64,000 nt of DNA from Pontibacter mucosus (GTDB taxonomy: Bacteria > Bacteroidota > Bacteroidia > Cytophagales > Hymenobacteraceae), in contig NZ_QBKI01000014.1 of assembly GCF_003054055.1 (NCBI RefSeq), forward strand, positions 1 through 64,000. Direction: 5' to 3'. The position numbers were made by a program, and so were the translations under genes. Shown here piece by piece: positions 48,269 to 57,913 of the stretch. The stretch's first letter is position 1. Each line of letters opens with the position of its first letter. The notes below the pieces were generated by a model that saw nothing but the letters and a program-made list of their open reading frames with translations, ran no database searches and was not told the origin of the DNA.

Positions 48269-49252
48269 ATGGCTTATCTGAATCATATCACCGAGGCAAT
48301 CGGTAACACCCCGCTTGTAAAATTAAACAGTGTAACAGCCGGTATCAAAGGCACGGTGCTGGCTAAGGTAGAGTACGCCAACCCCGGCAACTCGGTTAAG
48401 GACCGCATGGCCATTAAGATGATCGAGGACGCCGAGAAGGCTGGTATTCTGAAGCCCGGCGGTACTATCATTGAAGGCACCTCCGGCAACACGGGCATGG
48501 GCCTGGCGCTGGCGGCCATTGCCAAAGGCTATAAATGCATCTTTACCCTGGCCGATAAGCAAAGCAAAGAAAAGATAGACGTGCTGCGCGCCGTGGGCGC
48601 CGAGGTGGTGGTATGCCCTACCAATGTGGCACCGGATCATCCGGACTCTTACTACTCGGTGGCCAGGCGACTGAATGAGGAGATTCCGAACTCCTTCTAC
48701 CCGAACCAGTACGACAACATGTCGAACACGGCGGCACACTACGAAACCACCGGCCCCGAGATCTGGGAGCAGACGGACGGCAAGGTGACGCATTGGGCTG
48801 CCGGTGTGGGCACGGGCGGTACCATCTCGGGCGTGGCCAAATACCTGAAGGAAAAGAACCCGAACCTGGTAACGGTGGGTATCGATACCTACGGCTCTGT
48901 GTTCAAGAAGTATAAAGAAACAGGCATCTTCGACGAGAAGGAGATCTACGCCTACGCCACAGAAGGTATCGGCGAGGACATCCTGCCCAAAAACGTAGAC
49001 TTCGACCTGATCGACACCTTCATCAAAGTATCGGATAAGGACGGAGCTGTGATGACCCGCCGCCTGGCCCGTGAGGAAGGCCTTTTTGTGGGCTGGTCGA
49101 GCGGATCGGCGGTTTACGGTGCCCTGGAGTATGCCAAAGAACACCTGAAGGAGGGTGACGTGATGGTGGTACTCCTTCCTGACCACGGTACCCGCTACTT
49201 GGGCAAGATTTACAACGATGACTGGATGCGCCAGCAAGGCTACATCGACTAA
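48269..49252 (+). CDS. PLP-dependent cysteine/cystathionine beta-synthase
   Basis: A 327-residue fold type II PLP enzyme. The Schiff-base lysine is in GNSVKDRMA; IIEGTSGNTGMGLA binds the substrate carboxylate and GVGTGGTISGVAKYL the PLP phosphate. NQYDNMSNTAAHYETTGPEI and LLPDHGTRYLGKIYNDDWM are closer to cystathionine beta-synthases than to CysK. No regulatory CBS domains are present. It could make cystathionine or cysteine (or H2S). The ATG at 48269 follows the -7 box. Confidence 0.88.
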   Translation: MAYLNHITEAIGNTPLVKLNSVTAGIKGTVLAKVEYANPGNSVKDRMAIKMIEDAEKAGILKPGGTIIEGTSGNTGMGLALAAIAKGYKCIFTLADKQSKEKIDVLRAVGAEVVVCPTNVAPDHPDSYYSVARRLNEEIPNSFYPNQYDNMSNTAAHYETTGPEIWEQTDGKVTHWAAGVGTGGTISGVAKYLKEKNPNLVTVGIDTYGSVFKKYKETGIFDEKEIYAYATEGIGEDILPKNVDFDLIDTFIKVSDKDGAVMTRRLAREEGLFVGWSSGSAVYGALEYAKEHLKEGDVMVVLLPDHGTRYLGKIYNDDWMRQQGYID

Positions 49253-49273
49253 GCATAAAGTATAACATTTAGT

Positions 49274-49309
49274 CAGGACCCGGATAAATTACCGGGTCCT
49301 GTTTTTTTA
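49274..49309 (+). terminator. Terminator of the CBS-like gene
   Basis: CAGGACCCGG-ataaatta-CCGGGTCCTG followed by T7. Confidence 0.9.
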
Positions 49310-49343
49310 ATGTTGCAACATAATCAATGTTGTAACATAATCT
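49310..49343. promoter_or_regulatory. Tandem 17-bp repeats with TGTTGYAACA dyads
   Basis: Two direct repeats, ATGTTGCAACATAATCA and ATGTTGTAACATAATCT, each centred on a TGTTGyAACA palindrome. They look like adjacent operator sites for a dimeric repressor, about 220 nt before the response regulator gene. Confidence 0.45.
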
Positions 49344-49560
49344 TACGCTGTCAGTTTACCTTAATACAGTGGTGGCCGGAAAAGGTGGTACAGATGGCAG
49401 GGTAGGAGAAGTGTGGCGGCAGGTCCGGTAACAGAAACATCCGATGCCACAGACAAATAGCCGGCGGTAGTACTCATAATACCGTAAGTTTGTATACCTT
49501 TGTGAGAGTGTAAGTATAAACACCTTAGCCACTGCTCTTACGAGTGACTAAAGAATCCCT

Positions 49561-49998
49561 ATGAAAAAGCTGTCAGGAATTTTACTTATTGACGACGACG
49601 ATACGACCAATTTCCTGAACAAACGGTTACTGGACAGGATGGAGGTTTCCAACCATATCCGCACGTTTGTTAATGGCAAGCAGGCTTTTGATTACTTATA
49701 CAACGTTAGCAACAAAAACTACGAAGTAGAGAGCAGCGAGTACTTTCAGCCGGAGCTTATCTTTCTGGATATCAACATGCCGGTGATGGATGGCTTTGAG
49801 ATGCTGGACCTATACGAGCGCCTGAACCCGGAGTTCCGCAAGAAGATAGTGATGGTTGTGCTGACCACCTCCACGCACCCGCAGGACACGGCCAACTCCA
49901 AAAAGTATAACGCCGAGTACATCATCAAACCCCTTACTGCCGAAAAGGTAAACAGGCTACTGGAAGTACACTTCAGCGATAAAGGCGAAGAAGCATAA
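49561..49998 (+). CDS. Single-domain response regulator (CheY-like)
   Basis: A 145-residue receiver domain. The acidic pocket is DDDD (11-14), the phospho-acceptor is D70 in LIFLDINMPVMDG, the switch Thr is in VLTTSTHPQD, and K123 is in YIIKPL. No output domain follows. Proteins of this type in Cytophagales serve phosphorelays with separate histidine kinases; no kinase is nearby. Confidence 0.92.
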   Translation: MKKLSGILLIDDDDTTNFLNKRLLDRMEVSNHIRTFVNGKQAFDYLYNVSNKNYEVESSEYFQPELIFLDINMPVMDGFEMLDLYERLNPEFRKKIVMVVLTTSTHPQDTANSKKYNAEYIIKPLTAEKVNRLLEVHFSDKGEEA

Positions 49999-50007
49999 CA
50001 ACATATG

Positions 50008-50062
50008 AAGTATAAAACAGAAGGGGCAGCCATACTTTGGCGGCCCCTTCTGTTTTATACTT
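50008..50062 (+). terminator. Terminator with 20-bp arms beginning and ending in the AAGTATA word
   Basis: The left arm AAGTATAAAACAGAAGGGGC (50008-50027) is the exact inverse of 50043-50062, so AAGTATA and TATACTT close the base of the stem. A T-rich tail follows. It ends the response regulator gene. Confidence 0.9.
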
Positions 50063-50287
50063 TCTCCGCCGCAGACGGGCTTCATACGGGAGGCAGGTTA
50101 TACTTGCAGTACCGGGCCCAACCACCCCTAACCCCTCCTTGGCTAAGGCGGGGAACCCGGTTGTTACTGATGCTGAAGTATAGGTTTTATAGTGATGTTC
50201 TCGCGCGGACAGGTCGCGACCTGTCCCTACAGAGTATAAACCCACCCCAGCCCCTCTGAGGAGGGGAATTATACTTACTCCTTTTCC

Positions 50288-50357
50288 TGTCATCTCGACC
50301 TTTGGGAGAGATCTCTTTAGGATTCCCGATAGATCTCTCGCTATGCTCGAGATGACA
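50288..50357. repeat. 70-bp palindromic repeat, copy 3
   Basis: TGTCATCTCGACC at one end, TCGAGATGACA at the other, with GAGAGATCTC and AGATCTCTC inside. Confidence 0.75.
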
Positions 50358-50384
50358 GCAGGGGCCTTGGCTATCGAATTCTTT

Positions 50385-50602
50385 CCCAGCCTTTGGGTTG
50401 AGCGCCTCGAGAGGTTCCGGTGCCTGAAAGGCAGCCCGAGGTACGAGGGCAGGAAGCGAAAGCAGCGCGATGCCCGAAGGCGAGCCCTCTCGGGCTTGAG
50501 AGCACCAAAGCAGGAGTTGCAACAATAGCTTATGTAAGTCTGCAGGATGAACCGTGGCTAATAAGGACAGCTTGCTTCAATTTGAAGGAAGCAGTGGCAA
50601 AG
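50385..50602 (+). repeat. 230-bp dispersed element, copy 3
   Basis: Starts CCCAGCCTTTGGGTTGAGCG, contains GCGCGATGCCCGAAGGCGAG, ends GGAAGCAGTGGC. Confidence 0.75.
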
Positions 50603-50791
50603 GGAGTATAGATCGGCAAGCATAGCTAAAATATAACGGCACAAACGGACGCTTGCACCGGCAGGAGCTATGAAGTATAAAAACTATATACTTGAAGCAA
50701 GACGCTGCCATAGGTCACAAACCCATACTTCACTTTCTCACTTTCTAACTTTCTAACTCCCAAACTCCCAAACTCCCAAACTCTCTAACTC

Positions 50792-52438
50792 CTAAACTTT
50801 CTCCACCACCGGCACAAACCTAAACGTATCGCCATCAAAAAGGCCTTTGTCGCTGAGCTTGAGCGAGGGGATGACGAGCAGCGCCATGAACGAGAGCGTC
50901 ATGAAGGGGGAGGCCAGGGTGCTGCCCATTTCCTTGCTCAGGCGGTCGATAGCGGCATAAGCCTCGGCCACCTTATACCCATCCTCGGCCGACATAATGC
51001 CTGCCACCGGCAGTGGCAGCAGTTGCTCTTGGCCCTTGCCCACGGCAGCCACACCACCTTTGGCCGCAATGATCAGGTTTACGGCGCGGGCTATACTTTC
51101 ATCATCCACCCCCACGGCAATGATGTTGTGCGAGTCGTGGCCAACCGAGGAGGCGATGGCACCTTCTTTCAGGCCTATGTTCTTGATAAAAGCCACCGCC
51201 GGCTCAGCGTTCTGGTAGCGGTTCACAACCGTGATTTTGAGTACATCCTGCGCCACGTCAGAAAGTATAAAACCGTTCTCCACGCGCGGCGTGGCCCAGA
51301 CTTGCTTGGTAATCAGTTGCCCGTCATACGCCTCTATCACCCGTATTTTGCCAGCCTCCTCGGCTGGTATGGCGAACTGCTGCGGCTGCTTTGGTTCGGT
51401 GTTAAAGTTGTTGATCTCCTCGCTTGGCGTGAAAGCAATCTTAGACACACCACTCTCCGCCACCAGTTCCCCGTTGATGTAGGTGGCCAGCACGTTGAAG
51501 TTTTCTGGATTATCGATAAGTATAAAATCGGCCGTGTCGCCCTCGCGCAGCAACCCTACTTCCAGCTTGTAATGCTCTACCGGGTTAACACAGGCTGCCT
51601 GCAGCACGTGGAACAGGTCGTTGCCTTTGGCCAGTGCGCGCTTTACCAGCAGGTTGATGTGCCCTCCCACCAGGTTGTCGGGGTGCTTGTCGTCAGAGCA
51701 GAACATGATGTTGTGGTGGTGCTCGGGCAGCAGCGGAATCAGGGCCTCGAAGTTCTTAGCGGCGCTGCCCTCACGGATGAGGATCTTCATGCCCACAGCC
51801 AGTTTATCCAGGGCCTCTTCGGCGGTAAAGCACTCGTGGTCGGTGGTAATACCAGCCGAGGCATACTGCGCCGCCTGCTCGCCCCTCAGGCCAGGCGCGT
51901 GCCCATCCACAGCCTTGCCATACTTCCTGGCCAGCTCGATTTTCTCCATCACCACCGGGTCGCGGTGGAGCACACCGGGCCAGTTCATCATCTCGGCCAG
52001 GTACTTAATCTCCTCGCGCTGGAATAATTTCTCGATGTCGGCGGCCGTTATCTCAGCGCCGGCCGTCTCGAAAGGCGTGGCGGGGACACAGGAGGGAGCC
52101 CCGAAGTAAAACTTAAACGGCACCTTCTTCCCGTTCTCGATCATGTACTCTACACCCTTTACGCCCAGCACGTTACCAATCTCGTGCGGGTCGGAAATGG
52201 TGGCCACGGTGCCGTGCGGCACGGCCAACCGGGCAAACTCGCAGGGCACCAGCATGGAGCTCTCCACGTGCACGTGGGCATCCACAAAACCCGGCAGAAT
52301 GTAACGGCTGCTGTCGGTGGCCTCCCGAACTATTTTAGAAATGCGGCCGTTTGACACATGAACAGTGCCCTGGAAGATTTCGCTGTTCAGCAGGTCGATG
52401 ATGTTTCCGGAGATGGAAAAGGCTGTAGGCATTGGCAT
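50792..52438 (-). CDS. ade: Adenine deaminase
   Basis: A 548-residue metallo-amidohydrolase converting adenine to hypoxanthine for purine salvage. Motifs are YILPGFVDAHVHVESSML (metal His), GTVATISDPHEIGNVLG, VDGHAPGLRG, GITTDHEC and FCSDDKHPDNL, and the C-terminal ADE-specific domain with GHDSHNIIAVG. Length and order are normal. No other purine gene is nearby. Confidence 0.95.
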   Translation of the reverse strand: MPMPTAFSISGNIIDLLNSEIFQGTVHVSNGRISKIVREATDSSRYILPGFVDAHVHVESSMLVPCEFARLAVPHGTVATISDPHEIGNVLGVKGVEYMIENGKKVPFKFYFGAPSCVPATPFETAGAEITAADIEKLFQREEIKYLAEMMNWPGVLHRDPVVMEKIELARKYGKAVDGHAPGLRGEQAAQYASAGITTDHECFTAEEALDKLAVGMKILIREGSAAKNFEALIPLLPEHHHNIMFCSDDKHPDNLVGGHINLLVKRALAKGNDLFHVLQAACVNPVEHYKLEVGLLREGDTADFILIDNPENFNVLATYINGELVAESGVSKIAFTPSEEINNFNTEPKQPQQFAIPAEEAGKIRVIEAYDGQLITKQVWATPRVENGFILSDVAQDVLKITVVNRYQNAEPAVAFIKNIGLKEGAIASSVGHDSHNIIAVGVDDESIARAVNLIIAAKGGVAAVGKGQEQLLPLPVAGIMSAEDGYKVAEAYAAIDRLSKEMGSTLASPFMTLSFMALLVIPSLKLSDKGLFDGDTFRFVPVVEKV

Positions 52439-52494
52439 TGAAGTTTGTACTTAATTTTGCCCGTTTCAGGTGGGCTTAAACCGGCAAATTACCT

Positions 52495-52502
52495 TATATT
52501 TG
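52495..52502 (+). promoter_or_regulatory. -7 box TATATTTG
   Basis: An exact TAnnTTTG match 18 nt before the TTG start at 52520; it lies downstream of the only in-frame ATG (52445), which therefore cannot be the start. Confidence 0.55.
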
Positions 52503-52519
52503 CATTAAAATCAGTCGCT

Positions 52520-52675
52520 TTGAGAAAGTTAATTTCATACTTCATTTTAGCAGGGTTCTTAGCCAGTGGTACGCTGGCCGGCTGCTCTGGTAAAACCCCG
52601 CAGCAGAAAAAAACAGCCAAGTACATGAAAAAGAGCAAGAGCGGTAACATGCCTTGCCCCTGCGACTCCAACTAA
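52520..52675 (+). CDS. Very small lipoprotein (51 aa), TTG start
   Basis: MRKLISYFILAGFLASGTLAGC is a typical lipoprotein signal with the lipidated cysteine at C22. The 29-residue mature part is basic and ends GNMPCPCDSN with a CxC motif. The -7 box at 52495 supports the TTG start. Cmk starts 24 nt later, so it may be co-transcribed. Function unknown; CxC suggests metal or thiol chemistry. Confidence 0.7.
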   Translation: MRKLISYFILAGFLASGTLAGCSGKTPQQKKTAKYMKKSKSGNMPCPCDSN

Positions 52676-52699
52676 TTCCCTTTTTTGAATCTCCCTGTT

Positions 52700-53422
52700 A
52701 TGAAGAAAATTGTAATTGCGCTCGATGGTTACTCCTCATGCGGCAAAAGCACTACAGCCAAACAAGTGGCTGCCGAGCTCGGTTATGCCTATATTGATAC
52801 CGGAGCCATGTACCGGGCGGTTACATTATACTTTCTGGAGCACCACGTTTCGCTGACCAACCCCAAGGAGATAAAGGACGCGCTCAGCCATATCGAGATT
52901 GAGTTTCATTACAACCCCAAGAAGCAGCGCAACGAGGTTTTTCTTAACGGCCTGAATGTGGAGGATGAGATCCGCAAGATGTACATCTCCAACATGGTGA
53001 GCGAGGTGAGCGTAATACCTGAAGTGCGCCGCGCCATGGTAGCCCAGCAGCAGAAAATGGGCAAAAAGCGTGGCGTGGTGATGGACGGCCGCGACATCGG
53101 AACGGCTGTTTTCCCGGATGCCGAGGTGAAGATCTTTATGACGGCCGATGTGGACACCCGCACCAAGCGCCGCCAGGAGGAGCTGCTGCAAAAGAAGCAA
53201 CTGGTAAACTACGACGATATACGTGAAAACCTGCTCAAACGCGACCACATCGACTCTACCCGGGCCGAAAGCCCGCTGCGCCAGGCCGAGGACGCCCACC
53301 TGCTGGACACCTCGCACATGACCATCGACGAGCAGGTGGAGTTTGTGATGGAGCGCGTAACGGCCCAGCTCCTGCGCAACGAGTATGCGGCCCAGGAACA
53401 AGAAATGAACCTAGAGAGATGA
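52700..53422 (+). CDS. cmk: Cytidylate kinase
   Basis: A 240-residue P-loop NMP kinase phosphorylating CMP/dCMP. The P-loop is DGYSSCGKST; YIDTGAMYRAVT and VVMDGRDIGTAVFPDAEVKIFMTA are family motifs. The start ATG at 52700 is preferred to the upstream TTG. The stop overlaps the ispH ATG by four bases (ATGA), indicating coupling. Confidence 0.95.
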   Translation: MKKIVIALDGYSSCGKSTTAKQVAAELGYAYIDTGAMYRAVTLYFLEHHVSLTNPKEIKDALSHIEIEFHYNPKKQRNEVFLNGLNVEDEIRKMYISNMVSEVSVIPEVRRAMVAQQQKMGKKRGVVMDGRDIGTAVFPDAEVKIFMTADVDTRTKRRQEELLQKKQLVNYDDIRENLLKRDHIDSTRAESPLRQAEDAHLLDTSHMTIDEQVEFVMERVTAQLLRNEYAAQEQEMNLER

Positions 53423-54312
53423 ACGTAACCATAGACAAGAATTCCGGCTACTGCTTCGGCGTAGAGTTCGCCATACAGATGGCCGAGGATGAGATGGAAA
53501 CCTGCGAGGAGCTATACTGCCTCGGCGACATTGTGCACAACAGCATGGAGGTAAAGCGCCTCTATGAGAAAGGCCTGCGCATCATCGATCGCGACCAACT
53601 AAAGGAGCTGCGCGACTGCAAGGTGCTGATCCGGGCGCACGGGGAGCCACCGGAAACGTATAAGCTGGCCCTGGAAAATAACATTGAGCTGATTGATGCC
53701 TCGTGCCCGGTGGTGCTGAAACTGCAAAACCGCGTAAAGCATGCCTTCGACTCGGGTAAGGCAGCGGACGCGCAGGTGGTGATCTACGGGCAGGTGGGCC
53801 ACGCGGAGGTGATCGGCCTGGCCGGTCAGACACGCGACGAGGCGATTATCGTTACCACGGAGGAGGATCTGGAGAAGATTGACTTTACCCGCCCGGTTAC
53901 GCTTTTTAGCCAGACGACCAAGAGCACCAAAGGCTTTTACCATATCAAATCGCTGATAGAAGAGCGCCTGCAGCAGGCCAATCAGGACAGCAAAGTAGTG
54001 CCGAATTTTGATGCCAACGACAGCATTTGCCGCCAGGTGTCTAACCGTGAGCCGCAGCTGGCCAGGTTCTCGACGGAGCATGACGTGATTGTGTTTGTGA
54101 GCGGCAAGAAAAGCTCTAACGGAAAGGCCCTGTACAGCGTATGTAAGCAGCATAACCCCAACAGCTACTTCGTAGAAAATGAGCAGGAACTGCAGCGCGA
54201 GTGGTTCGAAGGAGCCAGCAGTGTGGGGATTTGCGGAGCTACCTCTACGCCCATGTGGCTGATGGAGCAAGTAGCTGCCGGTATAACCGCCCTGGAGGCA
54301 GAGCAAGTATAA
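53419..54312 (+). CDS. ispH: 4-hydroxy-3-methylbut-2-enyl diphosphate reductase
   Basis: A 297-residue [4Fe-4S] enzyme performing the last step of the MEP isoprenoid pathway. The cluster cysteines are C12 in SGYCFGV, the Cys in IDASCPVV and the Cys in VGICGATSTP; SQTTKST and the AHGEPPE motif are also present. Overlap with cmk is common in Bacteroidota. Confidence 0.95.
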   Translation: MNVTIDKNSGYCFGVEFAIQMAEDEMETCEELYCLGDIVHNSMEVKRLYEKGLRIIDRDQLKELRDCKVLIRAHGEPPETYKLALENNIELIDASCPVVLKLQNRVKHAFDSGKAADAQVVIYGQVGHAEVIGLAGQTRDEAIIVTTEEDLEKIDFTRPVTLFSQTTKSTKGFYHIKSLIEERLQQANQDSKVVPNFDANDSICRQVSNREPQLARFSTEHDVIVFVSGKKSSNGKALYSVCKQHNPNSYFVENEQELQREWFEGASSVGICGATSTPMWLMEQVAAGITALEAEQV

Positions 54313-54349
54313 ATATTAGCAACTTACTATAAAGGCTTTTTGCTAATTT

Positions 54350-54376
54350 AGGCTTTGCTTCGGCAAAGCCTTTTTT
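54350..54376 (+). terminator. Terminator with UUCG tetraloop after ispH
   Basis: AGGCTTTGC-TTCG-GCAAAGCCT followed by T6. Confidence 0.92.
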
Positions 54377-54390
54377 ATGCACCAAACACC

Positions 54391-54933
54391 ATGAGAATCC
54401 TTTTCCGCTACTTCTTAAACGGACTTCTGATTATTGCCCCGATCGCCATCACCGTCTTTATCGTGGTTGGGATTATAGACTGGCTCAACAGTATTTTTGA
54501 CCTGGGCATACCTGGGTTGGGTATCCTGCTGATGATGGTGCTGCTGACCATCGTGGGCTTTATCGGTTCCTCGTTCTTCGTGAAGCCTTTTTTTGTGGCT
54601 GTGGAGACGCTGGTGCATAAAGTGCCGATCATCAGCATCATCTACTCCAGCATTAAAGACCTGTTCGATGCCTTTGTGGGTGACAACCAGAAGTTTAACC
54701 GCCCGGTGATGGTGAAGATGAGCGAAGACTCTGACAACCACAAGCTGGGTTTCGTGACGCAGGATACCCTGTTGCAGCTGAATGTGGAAGACAAGGTAGC
54801 AGTATACTTCCCGCACTCCTACAACTTCTCGGGTGAGCTCTTCCTGGTGCCCCGCCGCAACGTTACCTACCTCAACCTGCCCAGCTCCGAAGTCATGAAA
54901 TTCATCGTCTCCGGCGGCGTATCGAAACTGTAA
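54391..54933 (+). CDS. DUF502 membrane protein
   Basis: A 180-residue protein with two transmembrane helices (about 7-30 and 42-65) and the DUF502 pattern NGLLIIAPIAITVFIVV, PIISIIYSSIKDLFDAFVGD, and a C-terminal soluble beta part (GFVTQDTLLQLN, YLNLPSSEVMKFIVSGGVS). Function unknown. The start at 54391 lies after the terminator, so it has its own promoter. Confidence 0.9.
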   Translation: MRILFRYFLNGLLIIAPIAITVFIVVGIIDWLNSIFDLGIPGLGILLMMVLLTIVGFIGSSFFVKPFFVAVETLVHKVPIISIIYSSIKDLFDAFVGDNQKFNRPVMVKMSEDSDNHKLGFVTQDTLLQLNVEDKVAVYFPHSYNFSGELFLVPRRNVTYLNLPSSEVMKFIVSGGVSKL

Positions 54934-54936
54934 AGG

Positions 54937-55153
54937 GTTAGAGAGTTTGGGAGTTAGAGAGTTTAGGAGTGATAGGAAAACTTTATTTATACTTTGCTAC
55001 TTCTTGCGGTTTATACTTCCTTTTTAACTCTTCGTACTTTAAACTTTAAATGAAGGTCATTCCATACTTTGATCCTGACTTTTGTCCCGCTACTTTCTAA
55101 TACACCTAACTCTTTAATTCTCTAACTCCCAAACTCTCTAACTCCCAAACTCC
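54937..55153. repeat. Inverted TCTAACTCCC repeats around a short AT-rich spacer
   Basis: ggttagagagtttgggagttagagag (54937-54965) and its inverse ctctaactcccaaactctctaactccc (about 55122-55153) bracket about 150 nt holding TATACTT words. The same repeat pair brackets the four-helix gene at 25.1-25.6 kb. Confidence 0.7.
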
Positions 55154-55154
55154 C

Positions 55155-55967
55155 TTGCCTTACCTCATCCAGGATAAATCGAAGCTGCATTACCGCGTCA
55201 TTGGGCGGGGGAGGCGTGTGCTGCTGACCTTCCACGGGTATGGGCAGAGCAGCAGCTACTACCTGCCGATGGAGAAGGCGCTGGGCGAGGATTATACCAT
55301 CTACGCCTTCGACCTGTTCTTCCATGGGCGCAGTTACCTCAACAAGCACAACATGCCCCTTTCCAAGGAGTTTCTGAAGGGATTTATCGAGCGGTTTCTG
55401 GAGAAGCAGGGAATAAAGGAGTTTTCGCTGATGGGCTTCAGTATGGGCGGCAAGTTTGCGCTGACGCTGGTAGAGTGCATGCCCGAGCGCATCCGCGAGC
55501 TGTTCCTGATTGCCCCGGACGGTATCAAGACGAGCTTGTGGTATAACATTGCCACCTATCCCGGCTGGCTGCAGCAGCTCTTTAAGCGAACTGTGGTAAA
55601 GCCGGAGTTCTTTTTCGGGATGCTCCGGATGCTGCAGCGCTACAACCTGGTGCACAAGAGCCTGATTCGCTTTGCCCACTACCAGATGGACAGCACCCCC
55701 AAGCGCCTGCGCGTATACCGCAGCTGGATTGGCTTCCGTGACCTCAATTTCGATATCCGGAAGATTGTGCAGCTGCTAAACAAACATCATGTGCCAGTGA
55801 CGATGTTTCTGGGCGAGTACGACGAGATTATCTCCCCAAAACGGGTAGCGGTGTTTATGGACGCACTGGAGAAAGGCGAGCTGGTTATACTTAAAACCGG
55901 CCACTCGCACCTGCTGCAGGAAGTAGCCGAATTGCTGCACCGCAAGCGCAGCTCCGAGAGAGACTGA
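55155..55967 (+). CDS. Alpha/beta hydrolase
   Basis: A 270-residue hydrolase: oxyanion segment TFHGYGQSS, nucleophile S96 in LMGFSMGGKFAL, an acid in FLGEYDEIISP, and H in KTGHSHLL near the C-terminus complete the triad. The start is TTG at 55155, adjoining a repeat, so the true start is uncertain. Substrate unknown. Confidence 0.82.
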   Translation: MPYLIQDKSKLHYRVIGRGRRVLLTFHGYGQSSSYYLPMEKALGEDYTIYAFDLFFHGRSYLNKHNMPLSKEFLKGFIERFLEKQGIKEFSLMGFSMGGKFALTLVECMPERIRELFLIAPDGIKTSLWYNIATYPGWLQQLFKRTVVKPEFFFGMLRMLQRYNLVHKSLIRFAHYQMDSTPKRLRVYRSWIGFRDLNFDIRKIVQLLNKHHVPVTMFLGEYDEIISPKRVAVFMDALEKGELVILKTGHSHLLQEVAELLHRKRSSERD

Positions 55968-56063
55968 TGTATACTTTTATACTTCTGCCTATGGAATCAA
56001 GACGCAACGTATTGTGCCTCTACAACTCTTCACTTTTAACTCTCAACTCTCAACTCTTAGCTT

Positions 56064-56603
56064 TTAATACTGTTCTGTCAGGCGCAGGGGCGGCAGAAAA
56101 TAGTAACGGCTATCGAGGCGGGCAACATTCACCTGCACCTGAAAAGACAAGCCTGAAGCAGAGCTTAGCTGCAGTTGTACCGGAAAAATAATGGCGTTTT
56201 CAGTAGGAGAGATGTCAGCAGTAAGCGACTCCTGGATGAAGGTGGTGGGCCAATCTACCTCCAGTGTTACCCCATCCTGAATCACCCGCCCAAAATCCCG
56301 CTGAAAGTCCTGCAGCATGTCGGTAGGGGAGTAGAGCAGGAGCGTTTCGCGCACAGAGGCCGTGCCGAGCTGCAGCATTTTATCATACACTTGCTTGTTT
56401 ACCAGGTGCTGCCGAATGCTATCGAAATTGTTGTGTTGCAGCGCCTGGTGTAGCAGCAATGCCAGCGATTCCACGTTTTCCATACCTGGCTGCTGGTTAA
56501 GCGCCTGCCGCTGCACCGCCAGTGAATCCGGGTCCTGCGCCGCGGCGGGTGCAGCAGCGAGCGTCGCCAGCGTTATTACCCATATTACTTTATACTTTGC
56601 CAT
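56064..56603 (-). CDS. Exported protein, unknown
   Basis: A 179-residue protein with a signal peptide (MAKYKVIWVITLATLAAAPAAAQ) and an otherwise helical, then beta-rich domain (PVQLQLSSASGLSFQVQVNVARLDSRYYFLPPLRL). No family is recognised. The start at 56603 is chosen because it begins the signal peptide. It diverges from the PQQ-type dehydrogenase gene. Confidence 0.65.
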   Translation of the reverse strand: MAKYKVIWVITLATLAAAPAAAQDPDSLAVQRQALNQQPGMENVESLALLLHQALQHNNFDSIRQHLVNKQVYDKMLQLGTASVRETLLLYSPTDMLQDFQRDFGRVIQDGVTLEVDWPTTFIQESLTADISPTENAIIFPVQLQLSSASGLSFQVQVNVARLDSRYYFLPPLRLTEQY

Positions 56604-56707
56604 TTGCCAGCTGCTTAAACATTGTGCCCTCGCTTCAGTATACGTACCGTGAAAGCAGCATGGCTTGCCTACCAATAGCTTTATCATCCAAACTAAACCT
56701 ACTATAC

Positions 56708-57913
<1,206 letters not shown>

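Larger units (their letters stand above)
49253..49560. other. Intergenic gap with terminator and tandem dyads
   Basis: About 300 nt with the CBS-like gene terminator, the TGTTGYAACA dyads, and a region before the response regulator with one AAGTATA word at about 49512. Confidence 0.6.
49999..50791. repeat. Repeat island E (no gene)
   Basis: Module order: CCAACCACCCCTAACCCCTCCTT (about 50118-50140), GGACAGGTCGCGACCTGTCC (about 50207-50226), CCCACCCCAGCCCC/GAGGAGGGG (about 50242-50268), the 70-bp palindrome (50288-50357), the 230-bp element (50385-50602), and tandem aactcccaaactcccaaactc (50735-50798). This closely parallels island B. Confidence 0.8.

Noticed and set aside
48323..49237. 304-codon minus-strand frame opposite the CBS-like gene
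   Set aside because: Antisense shadow of a conserved PLP enzyme; no start context or similarity.
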